Positions 32,539 through 35,261 of a stretch of 35,261 bases of DNA are shown in pieces (position 1 is the stretch's first letter; the number at the start of each line of letters is the position of its first letter). This stretch comes from Mollicutes bacterium (GTDB lineage Bacteria; Bacillota_I; Bacilli_A; Izemoplasmatales; Izemoplasmataceae). The position numbers and the translations under genes were made by a program. The stretch is taken from assembly GCA_003568315.1 (NCBI GenBank), contig PWYL01000069.1:1-35261 (forward strand), in the 5' to 3' direction. The notes under the pieces were generated by a model, which saw only the letters and a list, made by a program, of their open reading frames with translations, was not told the origin of the DNA and did not search any database.

Positions 32539-32961
32539 ATGAACCATGGAATAAAACTGTTGTTCGTCATCATGTTGATTTTTGTTGTGGCCGGTTGTGA
32601 TAACACGCATGAGGTCAAACACTTCGAAGCCCCCTTGGCCGTCCATACAGAAGAAGGGGTGGAAGTCGTATACCGCATCCCTTTTCCGGAGATGACGGAA
32701 TATAGTTATGGCAAGTTCACCTCCGGAAGGGATCTACGCGATTACGCCACGGATCATATTGCCATCGAAAGCGAAACCATCGGCGGCGTCTGCGCTTTCG
32801 AATGGATTGACGCCTATTTTCGGGAGAACCATGATGTCAAGGAAACGGACGGGCACTGCATGTATGCTGTCGAGCTCGAGGAACACACACTGTGCTACGA
32901 GGATTTGCGAGACCATCCGGTGGTCGACTTCCCTGTTTCCATCAGGATTGCAACCGATTAG
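32539..32961 (+). CDS. Small lipoprotein of unknown function, copy 1
   Basis: A 140-residue predicted lipoprotein: hydrophobic signal (IKLLFVIMLIFVVAG) ending in a lipobox with Cys20 (VAGC), to be lipid-modified and anchored outside the membrane. The mature part has conserved cysteines at GGVCAFEW, GHCMYAV and TLCYEDL and many acidic residues. No known domain is recognised. GGGAAGGGTGA precedes the ATG. A second copy follows at 33089-33511; by eye 108 of 140 positions are identical. Codon use is less G+C-biased than in the core genes, suggesting acquisition. Confidence 0.82.
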   Translation: MNHGIKLLFVIMLIFVVAGCDNTHEVKHFEAPLAVHTEEGVEVVYRIPFPEMTEYSYGKFTSGRDLRDYATDHIAIESETIGGVCAFEWIDAYFRENHDVKETDGHCMYAVELEEHTLCYEDLRDHPVVDFPVSIRIATD

Positions 32962-33088
32962 GATTATGGTTCAATGCACACGATACGCTTCAGATTCCTA
33001 TCTGTTTCGCTCCTTGATAATATGTTGTCGCCGGTGGCACAGGAGGGACAGATAGAAGAAAACCCAAGTTAAAGGGAAGGGTGATTTC

Positions 33089-33511
33089 ATGAACAATGGA
33101 ATTAGACTGCTAATCGTCATCATGTTCGTCTTTGTTTTGGTTGGTTGTGATAACACGCATGAGGTCAAACACTTCGAAGCCCCCTTGGCCGTCCACATAG
33201 AAGAAGGAGTGGAAGTCGTATACCGCATCACTTTCCCCGAGATGGTGGAATATCGTTACAACAAGTTCACCTCCGGAAGGGATCTACGCAATTACGACCC
33301 GCATTTTATTGCCATCGAAAGCGAAACCATCGGCGGCGTCTGCGCCTTCGAATGGATCGACACCCATTTCCGGGAGAACCATGATGTCAAGGAAACGGAT
33401 GAACGCTGCATGTATGCTGTCGAACTCGAGGAACACACACTGTGCTACAGGGACTTGCGAGACCGCGGACCTGACGACCTTCTTGTTTCCGTCTATATCG
33501 AATACGATTAG
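33089..33511 (+). CDS. Small lipoprotein of unknown function, copy 2
   Basis: A 140-residue paralogue of the preceding gene with the same layout: signal IRLLIVIMFVFVLVG and lipobox Cys20 (LVGC). DNTHEVKHFEAPLAVH directly after Cys20 and IAIESETIGGVCAFEWID in the middle are identical in both, while the signal peptide and the last 20 residues differ most. All cysteines of the mature part are kept. The ribosome binding site and the bases around the start (GGGAAGGGTGATTTCATGAAC, minus its last base) are duplicated as well, so the repeat unit includes the start region. Function unknown. Confidence 0.82.
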   Translation: MNNGIRLLIVIMFVFVLVGCDNTHEVKHFEAPLAVHIEEGVEVVYRITFPEMVEYRYNKFTSGRDLRNYDPHFIAIESETIGGVCAFEWIDTHFRENHDVKETDERCMYAVELEEHTLCYRDLRDRGPDDLLVSVYIEYD

Positions 33512-33837
33512 GAGTGTTTGCAAGACGCACGAACGTTACTGCGGAGCACATAAGGGGCATGGATGTCTTATGGATAACGCCCGACGGGAAAGAACTGAAC
33601 CATGACGGCAGAGTGAAGGTTATCAAGAAGCTTCAGATGGCCGGTCAATGGTTGCTGCCCCGGAGGGTTCTTCTTATCTCTATGTTAGGGTATAATGGTT
33701 TGTGTAGGAGTGGCTTGGATAAGATGTGAGACTGTAAAGGGTAAAGGATAACGATGTGGTGGATTCCGCAAACGAAGATTATAGGGAATTTCGGAGGAAA
33801 GGATTGACCTTTCCGGACGGAATGAGGGGGTGGAACC
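33512..33837 (+). other. Degenerate intergenic stretch with IS-end-like sequence
   Basis: No convincing gene. It holds a 21-base segment (33686-33706) matching 18 of 21 bases of the presumed IS256 left-end region at 34570-34590 in the same orientation, a GAGACTGTAAA sequence (33729-33739) of the sort seen in IS256-family ends, and a TATAAT (33691-33696) that may promote the NERD gene. A hairpin GGAAAGG-ATTGA-CCTTTCC lies just before the NERD ribosome binding site. Confidence 0.45.
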
Positions 33838-34524
33838 ATGTGGCTATTGTATGTGCTTGTCATCTTGCTCGTTGCCGGAATTGTGCTCTTATTGAACTCA
33901 CCTGCGTTCAAGGGGTATCTTGGCGAAAGAAGCGTCGGAAAGGACTTGAAGAAGGCGGCGTTGAAACATGGCGGGTTGGAACTCAAAGACCTCATGTTGG
34001 AAGATGATCATTCCTCCTCGCAGATCGACAATGTCTTACTCACACAAAAAGCTCTTTATGTCATTGAGATGAAGAACTATCGGGGCATGATTTTCGGAGA
34101 TGAGGCACAAAACAATTGGACCATGACCCTCCTACATACGAACAAGAGACGCTCCCGTTCCGGAAAGGTATACAAGAGAACCTCCGTATCCAAGCATGCG
34201 TTTTACAATCCGATACGTCAAAACGCGACCCATATCCGGAAGATCAAGAATGTCTGTCAACTTCCACCGGATGTTCCAATCATTAACATTGTGGTTTTTG
34301 GCAACAGGGCTGATTTGAGCCGACTCTCAACGGCACAAGAAGCTCATGTTGTCAAGGTGAAAAATCTCGGCAATCTGATTGCCGAGATTGAGAAGAGGAT
34401 TCAAACCACTATCTCCTTAGAGAGACAGATTGAAATCGTGGATGAATTGACACATCATAGCATTTCCGACCGAAAAAGACGCAAAGAACACGTGAGAAGA
34501 TTGAAAGCGAAATATAAGGCATGA
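33838..34524 (+). CDS. Membrane-anchored NERD (nuclease-related) domain protein
   Basis: A 228-residue protein with an N-terminal membrane helix (LLYVLVILLVAGIVLLL) followed by a NERD domain (about 25-165): GYLGERSVGKDLKK, then SSSQIDNVLLTQKALYVIEMKNYRGMIFG. NERD domains share a PD-(D/E)xK-like core; Asp64, Glu77 and Lys79 are in the right places, with Glu30 as a further acidic residue, so nuclease activity is possible but not proven. The basic C-terminus (DRKRRKEHVRRLKAKYKA) could bind nucleic acid. GAGGGGGTGG precedes the ATG. It lies next to an IS256-type element in the accessory stretch, so a defence or DNA-uptake-related role is conceivable (inference). Confidence 0.88.
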   Translation: MWLLYVLVILLVAGIVLLLNSPAFKGYLGERSVGKDLKKAALKHGGLELKDLMLEDDHSSSQIDNVLLTQKALYVIEMKNYRGMIFGDEAQNNWTMTLLHTNKRRSRSGKVYKRTSVSKHAFYNPIRQNATHIRKIKNVCQLPPDVPIINIVVFGNRADLSRLSTAQEAHVVKVKNLGNLIAEIEKRIQTTISLERQIEIVDELTHHSISDRKRRKEHVRRLKAKYKA

Positions 34525-34635
34525 TACCCAAGGTTTTGTATTATTGCCAGGAAAAGGGAATTCGTCCGGTAGCGTACAATAGTTTGTGTAAATGACGAAA
34601 GCATGAATCAATGAAACGGGAAGCCCTCAATCCTG

Positions 34636-34641
34636 TATAAT
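34636..34641 (+). promoter_or_regulatory. Putative -10 of the transposase gene
   Basis: TATAAT, 40 bases before the transposase ATG; no clear -35, as often for IS promoters completed from outside. Confidence 0.45.
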
Positions 34642-34680
34642 TAGATTATCCCAACCTATCACAGGAGAAAGGACTTCCTA

Positions 34681-35261
34681 TGACAGATTTTACCAAAGAA
34701 TTGACAAAAACGCTAATGGAAGGTAAGAGTCTGGACGAAGTTTTTCGTCATCATCTCGAGAAAGCCCTCAACGAGCTTCTCCGGACGGAACTCAGTGTCT
34801 TTTTGGATTATGAGAAATACGACCGGAAGGGGTTCAACAGCGGCAACTCGCGGAACGGGAAGTACGAACGGACGATCAAGAGCCGCTTCGGAGAGCTCAA
34901 CGTGAGCATCCCCAGAGACCGGAACGGCGAGTTCCAAAACCGGACGCTGCCACCCTACCGCCGGCATGACGACACCCTGGAGACGACAATCATCCACCTC
35001 TATCAGAAGGGGGTCACGACGGCGGAAATCGCCGATCTCATCGAGAAGATGTATGGCCACAACTACTCCAAGCAGACGGTCTCCAACCTCACCCGCATCA
35101 TGCAGGAACACGTCGAGGCTTTCCGGAAACGCTCCCTCCAAAAACGCTATAGCGTCATCTATCTCGATGCCACCCGCCTTCCCTTGCGCCGGGACACGGT
35201 AGAACAGGAAGCCGTCTACATGGCGGTCGGCATCACGCTGACAGGCCACAAGGAGCTTCTC
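34681..35261 (+). CDS. IS256-family (Mutator-type) transposase, 3' partial
   Basis: 193 complete codons are visible and the frame runs off the right edge. The N-terminal part includes LRTELSVFLDYEKYDRKGFNSGNSRNG and KSRFGELNVSIPRDRNGEF, followed by LYQKGVTTAEIADLIEKMYG and SKQTVSNLTRI, all typical for IS256/Mutator transposases. Asp163 in VIYLDATRLPLRRD is the first residue of the DDE catalytic triad; the remaining two lie outside the window. AGGAGAAAGG precedes the ATG. No frameshift is seen in the visible part, so the element may be active. Confidence 0.94.

Larger units (their letters stand above)
34570..35261 (+). mobile_element. IS256-family insertion sequence, left part
   Basis: The transposase gene and a preceding end-like sequence with GTTTGTGTAAA, the reverse complement of the TTTACACAAA often found in IS256-family inverted repeats. 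The exact left end is not known because the right end lies outside the window. Confidence 0.75.

Noticed and set aside
33514-33729. 71-codon open frame between second lipoprotein and NERD gene
   Set aside because: Its GTG overlaps the only AGGAG, the frame covers a TATAAT and an IS-end-like sequence, and the protein has no recognisable pattern.

Overview
The window looks like a chromosomal segment of a G+C-rich, low-complexity-envelope Bacillota or Mycoplasmatota (Tenericutes-like) bacterium. The evidence is a Firmicutes-style cluster of ispH, a CshB-type DEAD-box helicase and nfo, Gram-positive Shine-Dalgarno sites (AGGAGG), a Firmicutes-type infC-rpmI-rplT operon behind a structured leader, tRNAs with encoded CCA, and PadR/MarR/Fur-type regulators. 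TGA is used throughout as a stop, so this is not the mycoplasma genetic code. The assignment is inference from gene content; no rRNA is present.

Bases 1-12323: the 3' end of a surface-type trypsin/HtrA-like protease (+), a bidirectional terminator, ispH (-), then a long + strand run: DEAD-box helicase, nfo, an alpha/beta hydrolase, queG behind a structured leader with its own terminator, a DUF402 phosphatase-like gene, two M29 aminopeptidases around a GNAT acetyltransferase, and nadD-nadE. Bases 12341-17202: mnmA, a patatin-like lipase, then a tightly overlapped four-gene unit of unknown function (secreted beta-rich protein, anchored protein, small ABC ATPase, membrane partner). Bases 17288-21892: glmS, glmM and glmU, the complete route from fructose-6-phosphate to UDP-GlcNAc.

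Bases 21895-25748: infC (start codon ATC), rpmI and an unusual rplT whose product carries a charged linker and a SAP/Rho-N-like tail; a strong promoter driving a 179-nt rod-shaped RNA closed by a nearly perfect 26-bp helix (6S RNA is the best guess); and two related six-helix membrane proteins, the second behind a MarR regulator. Bases 25776-28439: M42 aminopeptidase, rsmD, coaD and a Fur-like regulator with an altered metal site. Bases 28512-31903 are mostly on the minus strand: a PatB/MalY aminotransferase, an aldo/keto reductase, a frameshifted padR and a small membrane protein, with tRNA-Thr(CGT) on the plus strand.

Bases 32089-35261: tRNA-Arg(TCT) followed by an A+T-richer accessory stretch with two tandemly duplicated lipoproteins, degenerate sequence, a membrane-anchored NERD-domain protein, and the left part of an IS256-family element that runs off the window. 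This is the mobile or recently acquired part of the window. No CRISPR array, rRNA or replication origin was seen. The most interesting unexplained items are the queG leader, the rod-shaped RNA at 23606-23784, the four-gene secreted/ABC unit, and the rplT extension.
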